Notes: generated from the letters alone by a model not told the origin. DNA of 64,000 nt from Pomphorhynchus laevis (GCA_012934845.2 WNNJ02001396.1:186001-250000); one strand, 5' to 3'. Positions 34,901 to 49,900 are shown, counted from the stretch's first letter. Translations and numbers: made by a program.

Positions 34901-37900
34901 AGTCAAAAGAGCGGACCTTGTTACGGATGAAGGGTTTAAGGAAAAGGTGATCATCGAAATTGAAGACTAAGAAAGTGAGATTATGAATTATAGGGATGAT
35001 TGATAAGACAAAAGATATAATATATAGAGCCTGGTCACGAGAGATAAGTAGGTCGTTGTAAACTTTCATGCAAACGATTTCGGTGGAGTGATTAGAGCGA
35101 GTGACGGATTGGAAAGTAGGGTACAGGTTAGATGAAGAGATAAATGTTAATCTGTATTAAGATGATGCGTTCTAAGAGTTCAGAAAGAGTAGGGAGGAAT
35201 GAAATGGGGCGATAGCTTGAAGGAAGGGAGGGTTCGCGCGATTGTTGATAAGAAGGGTACGAACGATGACGGATTTTCAATGTAAAAGAAAAATACGACT
35301 GCGGATGGACGAGTTAAACAAGGTAGTGAGGAAAGAAGATATCGATGAGCATACTTATTGTTAGTATAGGGTAGGCAGGGAATCGACAGGTGAGGTTTTG
35401 TTGGGCGAGGACATAATAACAGATGAGACTTCGGCAGGTTAGACAGGAAGATGAAAAAGTTCCGGGAGGATGAAGCGAGGCTAGGGAGAATGGGATGGGA
35501 CGGAGACGGGGTGTGAGAGAGCAACGTGGATACTTTGGTCTAAAGAAATGAAGAATAATCATTGGGATTGGTGTTGCAAGACAAAAAGGAGCGAGCGAGG
35601 ATTGAGTTAAAAGTATGTCAGAGAGACTTAGAGTTTGACGAAGTGATGATTTTATGCTACCAGAAGAAGTTGCATTTGGTACGTAGTAGGTGAAGATGAG
35701 ACCGGCGAATAGCAAGATATAAATCACGGAGAGAATTAGAGTTTAAACCGATATCTCGTCTAACAGAGCGGTGATTGATTCGAAAAGCATAACGAAGTCG
35801 ACGCTTTGAGAGTAGGTATTGGATGTCAAACCATGGGTTTGACAAAGCGTTGACCATGGGTTCTCAAAGCGTCGACTTCCACGAAGTCGACGCTTTGAGA
35901 GTGATGTTTGAAGGGTACGAGAAATTCGAGAGTGGATGTGAGTACAGAGTTGAAAAGAAAGGCGAGATCGTAAGAAGAGGATGATTTGATTGTTGGAGAG
36001 GATAGAGACGATTTGAGTAAGACATAGCGGAGAAGAGGGAGATCAAGATTTCTTCAAGGACGACGTGGGATGGTAGGTGTTTGAGGCAGGATGTGGTTGG
36101 AAGTGATATCGATGGTAACGATGAAGTGATCGGATAGACCAGGATCGGAGATGGACAGTGAGGTGTAGGTAGTAAAACGATCGAGGACAGCGATGATGTC
36201 GAGTGATCCGCCAAGGATATGTGTGGGGCAGTGGAGATGAGTTTGTAGTTGTAGTTGGAAAGAATGTTGACGAATCGGATAGAATAGGTGGAAGAGGGGC
36301 GGTCGTGCCGGATATTAGAGTTGCTAAGAACGAGTGCAGAGATTGAGGACAAAGAACAGTGGGACATGAGGTCAGCGAGCTCGGTAAAAAATAAGGAAGT
36401 AGGAGCTGATAAACCAGGACGGTACACAATGGCGAGATCCATAGTGATCGGGCTAGAAGAATTACAAGTGAGCAATTCAGAAGAGCAAACACTGATATGA
36501 GGAGTGATTTTGCGAAGAGACATGGGGTGACTGGCGAATGCGACATTGCCGCATGATTAGAGAATTTAGAAGGGGATGAGCTGAGAGGCGAGCGGATTTG
36601 ACTAGTAAGCAACCGGTAGAGAGTAAACGGCGGATAGAGAGGTCGTCAGAATCGGAGTGCCAGAATTCGGTGAGGAAGAAGAGATCTATGGATTGCTTGG
36701 TGAATAGGTTCAGAATGATATCGGATTTATTGATAATAGACCTAGTGTTGAGGAGGCCGAGGCGGTAACCATGTGTGGTGGTAAAAAGGGGTAGCGAAAA
36801 AGACACATAGGGAAGATGGAGCGTCATCGAATTTTGGGGCAGGTGTGGACTACTTGAAAATTTTCGTCGATGTTTCGGATGGAGAGGGATGTTTCGCCGT
36901 TTCCCTACGTTTTTTGATGCGGGCAGAAGAGAGTTGAGCGATTTCGGAAGGGGTGCGATCGGAGAAAAGGCGAGTGGCTGAAGAGGACATGAGTTTAAAT
37001 CTTTGGGAGAGGACAGAGGACGTGTGAGAGCGATGCAGGAAAATAATTTTCAGGAGAGGGGGCTGAGAAGGATTAGATTGAGAAGATTTGTTTAGGCGGA
37101 TGAATGCGACAGGATAGATGTCGTTAAAAACGGATGGTTTATTCGCAGGAACAAGAGACGAGATGATGGATCTGAAAGTGGAAACATCGTGATTGAGACG
37201 TGCTTGTAGAGATAAAGATGTAGAAGGAGTGATATTAGTGACGATAACGCAACGCTGCGAGAAGGAAAGCGTTTCCATAAAGGAGAACAAGTGGCATTAG
37301 TGGGTGAGATCACGATAGGAGAGCTGGCAGTTGAGGATTTGGAAAGGAGGCTCGACAGCGGGATACAGAGGATAAGGATAATATAGAGGGTGGCAAGCGA
37401 TGTGAAGAAAGGTTATGAGTGGAAGGATCTTGGAGGTTGGTGAAGGTGATTTTGATTGATGGATGTAGGTTATTGAGAAACGAAACAGGAGGGAAGGAAA
37501 GGGGGTGTCGGGGAGTGAAGATAACATGGAATGGGAAGTGTATATGGTGACATTATCAGTGAGTGGAGAATGAACATTTGAAACTAAGGGTGTAGTTTGA
37601 GTGGACACGTTGGATGTTAATATGTGCTTATGTGAGAGGTTGCGGATTACTTTGTTTGCGTAAAATCCACATAGGAACTCCTCGACTTACTGTTGTCGCA
37701 TGCGATTGTAGCTCAGACGCTGCAGTCGTGTGTCGAGCACTGTACTTGCAGTTGAGCATAGTTGTTGTCCGTCGTAGCTGTTTTCTTACGTTCTCCAAAT
37801 ATTCAATTTATCTAAATATCAATGATAGTTAATTATCTAAATAACTAACTATCAATGATAATATTCAATGTATTAATTTATATTTATTTTATATTTATAC

Positions 37901-40900
37901 TTCACAATTAAATTTATAATTTTGGTACATGATATTTATACATCACATGAAAATATTAATGAAATAATCACCGTTGTATAACTTAATATATGTTATAATT
38001 TATAATAATATTCATTAATATCATAATATTGAAACATTATAAAAAATCTTAAAACATTACACCATTTGTTAAAATCATGCATTTATCTAAATTAAATATT
38101 ACATATTTAATTATTGTTAAGGCATTTTTAGTAAAATGTGAAAAAAGACTCTAGCTTAAAAAGATTATAGCTCGTTGCTTATCAATTAACAGATAAATTG
38201 TTAATTTTGAAATAACGGAGGAACACATAAAATTGAAATGTAAATTTGAAATTAGTAAATTTAAATTTATCTAAATTTTGTTATTCATTAAATCGAGATT
38301 GTGTTTCTATCAAATGTGAATTAAAATTTTTTATTAAGGCGACTTGAGTCCACAGCAAAATGGAATAAATTAATTCATTTTCAGTATTTATAAAAATACG
38401 AAAGTAGAAAATAAAACAATCAGAAGTAAAATTAGAAGTAAAAATAGATTACTTCTGATTGGGATTCTTAATAAATCATCGTATTGATGCGTAAAAGATT
38501 TCTGCATGTAGAAGAAAGAAGTAAAATGGATATAAGTCAAAGGTAGATTTTAAAATTAGAAAGTATGTATATTTATGATGAAGAATTTAGGGTAGACAGA
38601 AGATGATAGATGTAATGAAATTAGTTCATAATTCATATAAGATTTTTCAAATAATAAAAAATAAGTAAGAGAAAATTAAAAGCATAACTAAATAATAGGA
38701 GTAATTTTCAAATTATGTTACTAATTCTATTATATATAGGATTATAAAATTTGTGTATTTTTATAATTTAAATACTGCTATGGTGGATGGTTTTTGTTAA
38801 TATTTGCGCTTTTTATGATTATCGTTGCAGTTGCTGACCAATCTGTGTAGTTTCGAAAAACGCATTTTTACTGCTCTTTCTAACTTAAGAATCATTTGTT
38901 ATTAAATGCTATTAAATTATAACATTTTAAATGTCAATTAAAACTCTTAAATAAAAAATATTTATGGCTGAATATCAGATAAAGTACATTAAGTATACAT
39001 TGTAATATATATTCCTCGAGATAATAACATCACAGTGTATTTACATCAGAATAAATGACTCTGAGTCTATGAATATTAACCGAAACTTGTGTTAGCATAT
39101 CAGTTCCTACTAAAGACATCTAATCTATGAAAATTATTCGGTTCATAAAAATACTGAGATTTAAAATATTATTCGGTTCAATAACATGGAATATTAATCA
39201 ATTCATTAAATAAAAAATTAGTAATTATGATATATCATAATTTACCTCTATAAAATTGCAAAATGTTTAAATACAATAATTACAAAAAAAATATTTTTCT
39301 TTACCCTAAATATGTTTTAAGCGCCAAGTCTTCGTTCGCTCTTTTTAAGTAAAAGAATTTTACTTAAATTATTTTAAGAAATATTGTTAAAATATTTATT
39401 ATTTTGTGCTAGATTTAATTTTTAAAGAAAGACATTATGTGTTCTTTTAGACAATTTAAAAACACGATTTTTATCATTAAAAAACGTTTTGAAAGCAAAA
39501 AATGTTTTCAACAAAGATTCGATCTTAAAAAATGAAATATGAAATTTTTTTTATATATTTGTATTTCTCATAATAAATTAGATCAAAATTTTTAAAAGTT
39601 GATGTTGTAGTGCAACATTAACTTGATTTTTCATTTTGTAATAAATAATAATTAATCATAATCATATGAGTATGATAGTGTGATAACAGAAATTGTATAT
39701 TTTATAAAATTCATATATCCTTAGATATTTTATTTAAGTATCTTTTGTCTTTTAATTCATCAATTGTATGTTTTATATAGTCCATAATAATTAATTTATA
39801 ATTATGAGTTATGAATTAAAATTTAATTTAATTAATTTTAATTTAATTAATTTTAATTAATCAATCGTAAAATTTATTTCAACTTATTATTTCGTATATT
39901 TCTTTTATTTCATATTTTACTTTCATCCAAAAACTATGTCTTATCTAATCATAGATAAGAGTATAATAAATAATTTTAATTAAATTAATCAATTAATATT
40001 AATTATTTATTAGTATTAATATTAAATTAATACAATTAATTTTAATCAAACGCATTTTATTTTATTACAGCATTTTTTAATATTAATAGAAAAGGTGAAT
40101 ATTCAATATTAAAAATATTAAATCTAAATTTTTTCGTAATTTTAATGTAATTAACTATTAAATGCATCGTCTATCTAAATTTGATTCATTTTATAATGAA
40201 TTATTATAAAATTCATTTTCGACAATCGATAAATTGCAAATTAACAATTCATTAACAATTTACCTTGATTCTGAGGTGGTGTAGTGACACAACTATTGTG
40301 ATGACTTATGTTATTGGAATATGATTCCTTAGAATAGCAGAGTATATGACTTCGAACATTAAGGTCTAGACAAGCAGCTGGTGCAACGTCTTTAATTTTG
40401 AAGGCTTGATCAATAGAGGCAATGCATATATTGTTATCCTTTCCGCAACTTATTATGGCATTCTTGTCACACCAGTACATTTCTTAAAGTAAATTAACAA
40501 TATTTAATTGCATTTTTGCATTGACAATCACTAAATTGTAGCTGCTGATCCATAAAAATATAGCAAATCGAGAATTTTCTACAATAAAATATATAGATAA
40601 CTTCTTAAAAATATGTTATTGCATCACCAGATTTTTTTGTTTCTTACAAAATCTAATAAAACACATGAAAATATATTCGGAAATGTACATTTTTATGTTA
40701 TGAAACAATTGAGAATGAAAAAATGGAAAATGAATTTTTTAAAACTCTTGCATTTAATTAATTCAAAATAATTTAATAAATATTTGAAATTTATGATTTA
40801 ATTGTTAAAATTCAAGTATTAAATTTAAAGAAATTTTCGATTACAATGTTTTTAAATTAAAATTTTAGTTTTAACTTAAAATTAAAATTCCATATTCATA

Positions 40901-43900
40901 ATTTGAAATTTAAAAGTGATAACTTAAAGTGATCATTTAATTAAGAAATAGAAATTGCCGTTTTGCATAATGACAATTAATAAATAGAATAGGGGGAAAC
41001 GTTCATCTGTGTGGCTCTCACGTTTAAGTTTCCACTTGATTACTGAAAGCTGAACTAACGTATTCGATCAGTAACAATCTAATCAAATAAATGTTAGTCA
41101 ATCTGATCGAATACATCTTAGTTCATCTAATCAAATTTTACAATATTAAGCAAATAAAATTGATTAAAAAATGATTGGGTGTTCCGAAACAGAATTACGG
41201 ATTTTACTTGAAAACGTTATACAAATTTGTACTGGAAAATCTAAAAATATTACTCTACCGGCCACGGGGTGGCTGTGATGATGAAAAGACGCAAACGGCA
41301 TGAATGGCGAAGTAATATCCCACATTGAAATAGAAAAATCCAGTAGAAATGAACAGCTGGCAAACTGATTGTTATAAGAAGGTCGCCATTTTACTCTGGC
41401 TAAACCATATGGGGCAAACACTGTATGTACACAGGGATCACATTCTCGAGAAAGATCGAAAACCTAAATAACGCTAAAACAATTTATAAAATGATAATGC
41501 AAGAGAGGAAAAGATAATGCAAAAGAGAAAAAAGATTATAAGTTTTTGATGCCGGTGGATACCATTCTAAGATTTACATGAATAAGTGATCATTAATTAC
41601 AGTTGTTTAATTATATCCAGTAATTCGTTTTACATGGTCAATTTCGTATTTTGTGACATCATGCACTAAGCATTGAACATTAAAAAGCTAAGCACCATGC
41701 ATAAACATTAAATTAAATATTTATTATAATATCATTATATTTAACGCGATATTAATTCATACATAATTACTTCAAAAAATATTTACAGCTTAAACACACA
41801 TTCCAGATTATTCCTGTCAGTTCCAGATTATTCCTGTCAGTTCCAGATTATTCCTGTCAGTTCCAGATTATTCCTGTCAGTTCCAGATTATTCCTGTCAG
41901 TTCCAGATTATTCCTGTTAGTTCCGCTCGCTACGCTCACGGATTGAGCTCAATCTATCGATAAAAGGTCATGCCTAAAAAGCGCGATCTCAGATCCCTGT
42001 TCCTGATCAAGAATCTTCCACATCGGAATGCAATGATGGTTATATCAGCTTTGAAGTTGGATGCGATTCCAAAGATTGCGATGTATGGACACTTGTTCGT
42101 GTTAAAATATCCGACCACTCAGTGTATAAACGTAAACATTTCACTTGCGGTTTTTGTACATCAGTACGACTACTATAGTTATCCTGCTCATCTACTCCTG
42201 TATCACACACGACCACTCAGACCAATGCTGTTTTAGATGTTTCCCTCGCATCAACACCTGACTTCGCATCATATAATCCCATTATTGAACCTACTCTCTC
42301 ACACACTCCTCGTTCAACTACGTACCAAACTTCCATTAATCTTTCTCATTCTGACAATGCTAACGGTAAAGCTTTTCATCTCGTACCTCCTCTTATCTAT
42401 TCCTCCCCCAATCTAAATAAATCTCAAACTTCTTTATTCTCCTCACGTACTCCTTACTCGACCTCCCCTGTATCACCTCTCAATAATTTACACCCTTCCA
42501 TCAAAATCATTTCCAGTAACATTTCCGATCAACTGATTCAACACTCCATTCCTGTCACTCATGCCCCAACCTATTTTAATTCTCCTTACTCTACCTCCCA
42601 CGTAACACTTCCCAATAATTTACATCCTTCATTTAAAATCATATCCAGTCACATCTCTGATCAACCGATTCAACACCCCGCTCCTGTCACACTTGCTCCA
42701 ACCAATATTAATTCTTTATCAAGCACCCCTGTCATTTCCACTTCTATCTGCTCATCTACCTCGACTCCTACCAGCTCTGTCCGTCCACCACTTCCACGAA
42801 ATCGTTTTCCTTCGCGCGATCGCTGTATAATCATATCAAACTTAAAGCTTTCCGAATCTGCTTCTCCACAATCTCGCCTCGATGATGATGTATCTGCTTT
42901 CAGGTCTATCCTAGCAACCATTCTTCCTGATGATAACCCATCACTCTTCAATAATATCGCTCCTGTATCCTTTATTCGTTTAAACAAATCCACTAAATCC
43001 AATCATCTCAGTCCTCTACTCTTAAAAATCGTTTTCCGACATAGTTCACATGCCTCTTGGTACTCTCCCAACGATTTAAACTTCTTACCACTTCATCTAC
43101 TTGCCGTATCTTTCCTGACCGCTCCCCTTCTGATATTGCCCAGCTCAATTTAGCTCGTATTGATAAACATCGACGTGAAACAAACGGCGAGTCATCCTTA
43201 TCTATACGTAAAATCAACGGAAATTTTCACGTTATTCACACAAGGCCAAAAATTCGATGGCGTCCCATCTCTCCTCTTTGTCTTCTTCGCTAGTCGATCT
43301 CGCTCCTAAGCATACTTTTCGTCTTAGTTTATTCAATACTCGCTCCATTCTTCATAAAGCTGACATGCTTCTCGATATCTTCGATCAATTATCTATTGAT
43401 ATACTCTGCATTACCGAATCCTGGCACTCTGACTCCGACGATCTTGCTATTCGTCGTCTATGTCGCTCTGGTTGCTCTCTAGTTGAATCAGCTCGTCAAA
43501 TTGCATATCATACATCTACTGCTTCTAACCATGGCGATATTGGTGACATTGCTCGTCACCCAATGTCTTTACGTAAAATCAACGTTAACATCCGTTACAC
43601 TTCGTTCGAATTACTCATATGCAGATTATCAACGCATTTCCCTCTGGAACTTGTGATTGTATACCGTCCAGGTTCAGTTGCCCCATCACGTATCTTCTTT
43701 AACGACCTTGCATATCTAATGTCTCACTGTTCATTGTCTTATACTCCTTATTTTGTTCTCGGTGACTTTAACATTCGTCTTGATCGCTCGGCTGACCCTG
43801 ACTCTATCACTTTAACTAATCTTTTTTCTGATTTTAACTATAAATTACTTTCAACAAGCCCAACTTATATTCTCGGCGGTGCTCTCGACATCATTGCCGT

Positions 43901-46900
43901 CCCTATCTGCTTCAATGACTATACTTCCTTGTCAATTACTGATCCCGGTTTGTCCGATCATTTCCTTGTCACTCTTACTCTTACTCGTCCCATCCTCCTT
44001 CTCCGCCTTTACCATTATCTACACCAAGTCGACCCTGGAAGCTTATCGATATCCCTATCCTCTGCACAGCCTTACTCAATTCTTCACTCTTTTCACTTCC
44101 TCTTAACTATCTTTCTCCCGATGATCTCTGCATTCTGTTTGATTCTGAACTTACGTCGATCCTCAATAACCTTCTGCCTAGTCGACTTCGACGTTCCCAG
44201 CGCTTGCGCCATGCTCCCTGGTTCGATTCTGAATGTAGTCTTTCTAAGCGTCGACTCCGTCACTATTTTCGTATGTATAAACGCTTTCTTAAACGTTCTC
44301 CCAACTCACTCACGCCAAATCTTCGTGATTCCTACTTTTTTCAACGCCGTTCATATCTCATTCTTATACGTACTAAACGTACTCTCTTTTAACAAAATCA
44401 ACTCAAGTCATCTTCCAACTCTAAATCTCATTGAACAATCTTAAACTCAATTCTTTCACGATTATCTACCCCTTGTAATATAAATCCTGATGAATTTTCT
44501 TCTTATCTACAAACTAAGCTATAAAATTTACTTTACTACCCATAGCCCCCTTTACCCACTCTTCTCTTTAAATACTTTCCTCCCAGAACTATTCCACCTT
44601 CTTCCCGTTTCGTCTGATGAAGTTTCTTCGGTTCTGCTGTCATTACCTAATAAAACCTCTCCTTCTGACCCAATTCCCACTCACTTGCTTAAAAATAGCT
44701 GTTCCGTTATCTTACCCTTCCTAACCACATTGTTCAACTCGTCCATCCGTAGCCGTACATTCCCTTCCATCTGGAAATGCGCCACTGTTCGTCCTCTCAT
44801 CAAAAAGCAATCTCTCGACTCCTCACTACCATCTTCGTACCGGCCTATTTCACTTCTCCCAACCCTCTCTAAATTCCTTGAGCGTCTCGTTCTTAAGCAA
44901 GTTAATACATATCTCTATTCCTCTAACTTATTTCGTCCCTTCCAAGCCGCTTTTCGCTCTAATTACTCTACCGAAATTGCATGTCTTAAAGTTTATAACG
45001 ACTTACTCATATCGCGCGATCATAAATTATGTAGTGTCATAGTTTCTCTTGATCTATCGTCTGCTTTTGACATCGTCGATCACTCGATTCTTCTCCATCG
45101 CCTTCGTCATGATTATGGCTTCTCTTTACCCACTGTATCATGGTTTTCTTTATATCTATCTAACCGTACATTTCGCGTATATTCTAACTCTTCTCTCTCC
45201 AATCCTTCGTTCATTCCGTCCGGTGTTCCACAAGGCTCCGTATTAGGCCCTATACTTTTATCTCTTCTTCTTGGTGATTTGTCTTCGATTTCTCATAAAT
45301 TTAACTTCCATGTTATGCAATATGCTGATGACATTCTCATCTATACTCACGCACCTGCTTATCGTATTCATGATCTTAGTGTTTCTGTTTCCAGCTGTCT
45401 TGTCTCAATTTCCAATCATCTTTCTTCCCTTCGCCTTTCTCTGAATCCTGATAAATCTAAAATTATGTGGATCCTACCTCGACGCTTCGGCGTAGAACCT
45501 CCTTCCGTATCATTAAATTCTACAATTCTTCCTATCGTTGATAATCTCGTTTTCCTAGGCTTTCATTTCGACAAACGACTTTCACTTAAACCTTTCGTTA
45601 GTGATAAAGTACACTCATCTACCTTGATACTCCGCAATCTCCGTTAAGTTCGTAGATTGATCGATTTCCCTTCTTGTATGACTCTCATATCTTCTCTTCT
45701 TTTCTCAAGACTTTATTACTATCTTAGTCTATTTATAACTCACCTAAATCCACTCTTCTTCCTTTACAACTCATCATCAACGCTGCCGTCCGAGTTCTCA
45801 TCCATCTTCGTCGTTTTGATCATACATCCTACCATTTTGCTTCTCTCGATTTGCCTACAATTTATTGTCGTGTTCAAATTCGTCTTCTTATCGTTGCTTT
45901 CCGCCTTGTAACTTTTCATACCCCTTCATTTCTCAACCTTCCTTTTCTTGGTAATTTTCGTCCTGTTTACTGTTCCTTGCGTTCCTGTAATTCACTTCTT
46001 TTACATGTCACAAACTACTCTACCTCCTTTGAACTCCGCTCCTTCCTGGTGGCTGCTCCTCTATCGTGGAATCATCTGCCCATTCATATACGCCAATCAA
46101 CTTCCCTGCAGTGCTTCAAACGACAAATCCGATCCCATTTTAACAATTTATCTGCTTGACTTTTTCATTTTTGTTTGTGGACTTGTAAGCGTACAGCTTG
46201 TACGCATTTGCCACATTAAATAAATTTGTATTATTACTTACGTACGAATTGTTAGTAATATATTGTTATAAGTGGGTATACTTTATTTATAACTTTTAGA
46301 AATCTATTACTATTACATTTCTATTTCAATATCAAACAATATCAAAATATTTGTCAAAACATATATTTGTTCATATATTTGTATACTTGTATGGACAAAT
46401 ATAATATATTTGTATTATATATTATATTATATAATATATAATACAAATATTATTTGTATCTAATTATTATCCATAATATATAGCGAATATCTAATATCCA
46501 TATAATTAATATCTAACATTGTATCTAAGTATGTAATATCATACACATTTTAGGTATCTAAACTTTCTTAATCTAAAATTAAACTATTAAATTAAATTAT
46601 TTTTAAAATGTTTTAAAAATAATATACGTATAATATCTAATTATCTTTCAAATAATATATTATTTGAAGGATAGTTGACTAGTTACAGTTATGATCTACG
46701 ACAAGTGCTAATTAGCAGATATATGTAATTGTGAAATTATCAGTAATTGTAAATAATGCTATGTATTGAAAAATAGTCGAATGTTTTGGACCATAATGTG
46801 CTAATTGGCAGATATGTAAGAAGGTTAAGATTGCTGTTAGATCCTGTTGGTTAATATCGAAATGAAAATGTAATTTCTAAACTGATAAAAACAACTCAAA

Positions 46901-49900
46901 CATGCATAAATATGAGATATCATCATGATAGTGTCAATGAGTCTTTTCATAGACAAGGGAGCGATATTTGTTATACGTTTGTATGATACTATGTGGCATT
47001 ACGTATAGTTAAGGTAGGTTTATTGTATTAATCGTAATTGAAAAATAGTCGAATGTTTTGGACCATAATGTGCTAATTGGCAGATATGTAATTGTGAAAT
47101 TACCATTGTAAATAATGCTATGTATTGTTAAAAACAATTTTAAATAAAAGAGCTAATTGTAACTAGATCAACTTATATATTTTTAAAGCATAAGTAACGA
47201 TTTTAAACGGTAGAATTATATCACTTAACCGAGGCTAGACATTTTGTATTTTAAATTAATAAATGGAAACATTTTTATCTTTAATACGAATTATTATAGC
47301 CCAGTATTTGCACATAATTGAGCTTAATTAATAAAATTTAAAATGGAAACACGTTTAATATATTTTTAATTTATACATCTATATATGTATATTTTTATAT
47401 ATTTAAATTTACATTTCTATAATTTTTAATGTAAAGATATTTGAATTAATATTTTATTTTAAAAATATTTAAAATAATTAGAATTATTTTATAGCGTTTG
47501 CTTTTGAAGCAAAAGCTATCGACGAAACAGAATAATGATGAAATCGTGATCATGCAAAATCGTAAATTCTTGATTAAGAGAATGAATAATCTTTTATAAA
47601 CCAAATATTTTACTAAATATTTCTCAGTTATTATCTTTATTATTATCCATAATATATAGATAATATCTATCATCCATATAATTAATATCCAACATTGTAT
47701 CTAAGTTTGTAATATCATACACATTTTAGGTATCTAATTATCAAAGTACATATGTATTTAATAGATATCTTGCTCGTGTACACATTTTTAAACTTTCTTA
47801 ATCTAAAATTAAACTATTAAATTAAATTATTTTTAAAATGTTTTAAAAATAATATACGTATATTTAATTATCTTTAAAATAATTAATATTATTTGAAAGA
47901 TAGTTGACTTGTTACAGTTGTGATCTACCACAAATATTTACTGTTTAGCAGTAAAAAATTTAACTTGGAGTTTACATATATTTTTAATATTTTGATTATT
48001 CATATATTTTACAATTTTCTCCTTGTTTTTTTTGGTAAAATAAACAATTGCAAAAAATACGTTCAGTATTTCCGACAGAGATTATTATACGTGAAAACAA
48101 AGCCTACAAATCAATAAGGAAACTTGTGAATGGTGATCATTAGAAAACTAACGAGTAAGATTGCTGTTAGATCCTGTCGGTAAATATCGAGATGAAAATG
48201 TAATTTCAAACTGATAAAAACAACTCAAATATGATATGTAATTGTGAAATTACCATTGTAAATAATGCTATTTATTGTTAAAAACAATTTTAAATAAAAT
48301 AGTTAATTGCAACTAGATCAACTTATATATTTTTAAAGCATAAGTAACGATTTTAAACGGTAGAATTATATCACTTAACCGAGGCTAGACATTTTGTATT
48401 TTAAATTAATAAATGGAAACATTTTTATCTTTAATACGAATTTTTATAACCCAGTATTTGCACATAATTTAGTTTAATTAATAAAATTTAAAATTTCATC
48501 TTTTAGTTTAAAGTTGCAGTTTATTTACTGATCTAATTTATTATAATTTACATTTGGAAGGAAAATGTATTGCTTTTATATAGCCAATTCTACTTGTGGT
48601 AGAGGTCGAGTTTGTCAAATTTGAAATTGCTTTGTATATAAACAATACGTTAATGATTTGTATTTTTTATTGAACATTACAAAAATCTCTGCAAATACTC
48701 ATTTACGGTGAATTTCCAAAAGCATGAAGTATTTAAATATTTTACATAAATATTTTTAATACATACATTTTCATGTAAAGTTTAAATTTAGCGGACAGAT
48801 AATTATCTAATTAAATCTAATTCAATTATAGGACGTAACACTTTATCGGATTTTATAGACTGATTCGGTATTCAAACACAATTGACAGTTTGAATAAATG
48901 ACGAACATTTTTCTGTAACTCGAAAATTTTCTACAACTCAAACTACAACTCGAACATTTTTCTAAAACTCAAAATACTATTTGCAAAACGTAATAATTAA
49001 GTAATTAATGCTAAAATGATTTTAGAAGTCATTGGGAAACTTTTCAAATACATATATTTAAGTAAATCATACCTTTACTTGCTTATCTCGGGATGCTGTT
49101 GCAATAAGTTCCTTGTGCTCTAGATGCCAATCAATGCTTAATATTGGATCAGTATGTGCGGTTAACAAATTTTCTGGTTTGTCGTTACGGCGGATGTCCC
49201 ATATCTAAACTCTTGTGAAGATTATATTTTCTATTAGATTGAAATTTCGAATTTTAATTTCTAATAAATCAATTTTTAAAGCCATTTGGTTATTATTTAA
49301 TAAATGTTTAAACTAAATATTATTACGATCCTAATCTTTATTACTGATTTAAGTAAATTTCAAAATTAAAATTTCGAATTTTGACAATTTAAAAGTCACT
49401 AATGTTTATTGCTAATTGTGTTAGCAATAACATTAGTTTAAGTATCTCTACATTACTGATTTCGTAATATCATTGTAAAATTTATATATTTTTTAAAGAA
49501 AAAAATTTAGTTATAAACTCTAAAGTATTTATTAATTCAGCTGATTAATAAATTTTATTAATATATGATGAGTTAAAATTAAACGCAAAATTTGTATTAA
49601 TTTGTAAATTTGTATTGCTTGGTCATTTTTTCTGCTTGTATGAGGCGACATCCACGAAATAATCGACAAAACGATACCAGGTACCGTTTCGTCATAAATT
49701 TGACTCATCAGTACCAGTACCTTCCACTACTGGATGCAGAGGAGGACCGGCAGACGGCACGAGTATGCCAAAAGGTACATAGAGTTAGAAAATTTATAGC
49801 AAACTAGGTACATGCTTCACCAAAAGGATCATTGGCTAAGAGCACCGGCTAATGCCAGTGCATTCTCTCTATTTATCTGCCAACTTATTTGTACTTTACA

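Larger units (their letters stand above)
34336..37800 (-). mobile_element. LINE family A, internally deleted copy
   Basis: Read on the minus strand from 37800: ORF1 remains (SQRFKLMSSSATRLFSDRTP), endonuclease start (YRLGLLNTRSIINKSD, TEFWHSDSDDLSIRR), endonuclease body in two frames, linker (WFDIQYLLSKRRLRYAFR), early RT (MKVYNDLLISRDQ), then directly SIIPIIHNLTFLVFNFDDH. The RT palm with the YADD motif is deleted. The post-RT region and the 3' hairpin at 34353-34368 follow. Many frameshifts. It lies in WDR24 intron 8, in the gene's sense. Confidence 0.85.
41801..46230 (+). mobile_element. LINE family A, near full-length decayed copy (CR1/L2-like)
   Basis: The order is 5' tandem monomers, ORF1 with a zinc-finger-like start, ORF2 endonuclease, RT, post-RT region and a 3' stem-loop before a short A/T tail. 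At least three frame changes in ORF2 (near 43985, 44395 and 45755) and in-frame stops show it is dead, though less decayed than the other copies. The clade is judged from 'SAFDIVDHSIL', 'GVPQGSVLGPILLSLL' and YADD and is provisional. It lies antisense in WDR24 intron 6. Confidence 0.85.

Noticed and set aside
41801-41920. CRISPR-like array of 20-bp repeats
   Set aside because: The units are directly adjacent with no spacers, in eukaryotic DNA, and lead into a LINE body. They are 5' tandem monomers.
47446-47673. Minus-strand ORF rich in Ile/Lys/Leu
   Set aside because: Composition is that of A/T-rich non-coding DNA and no motif is present.
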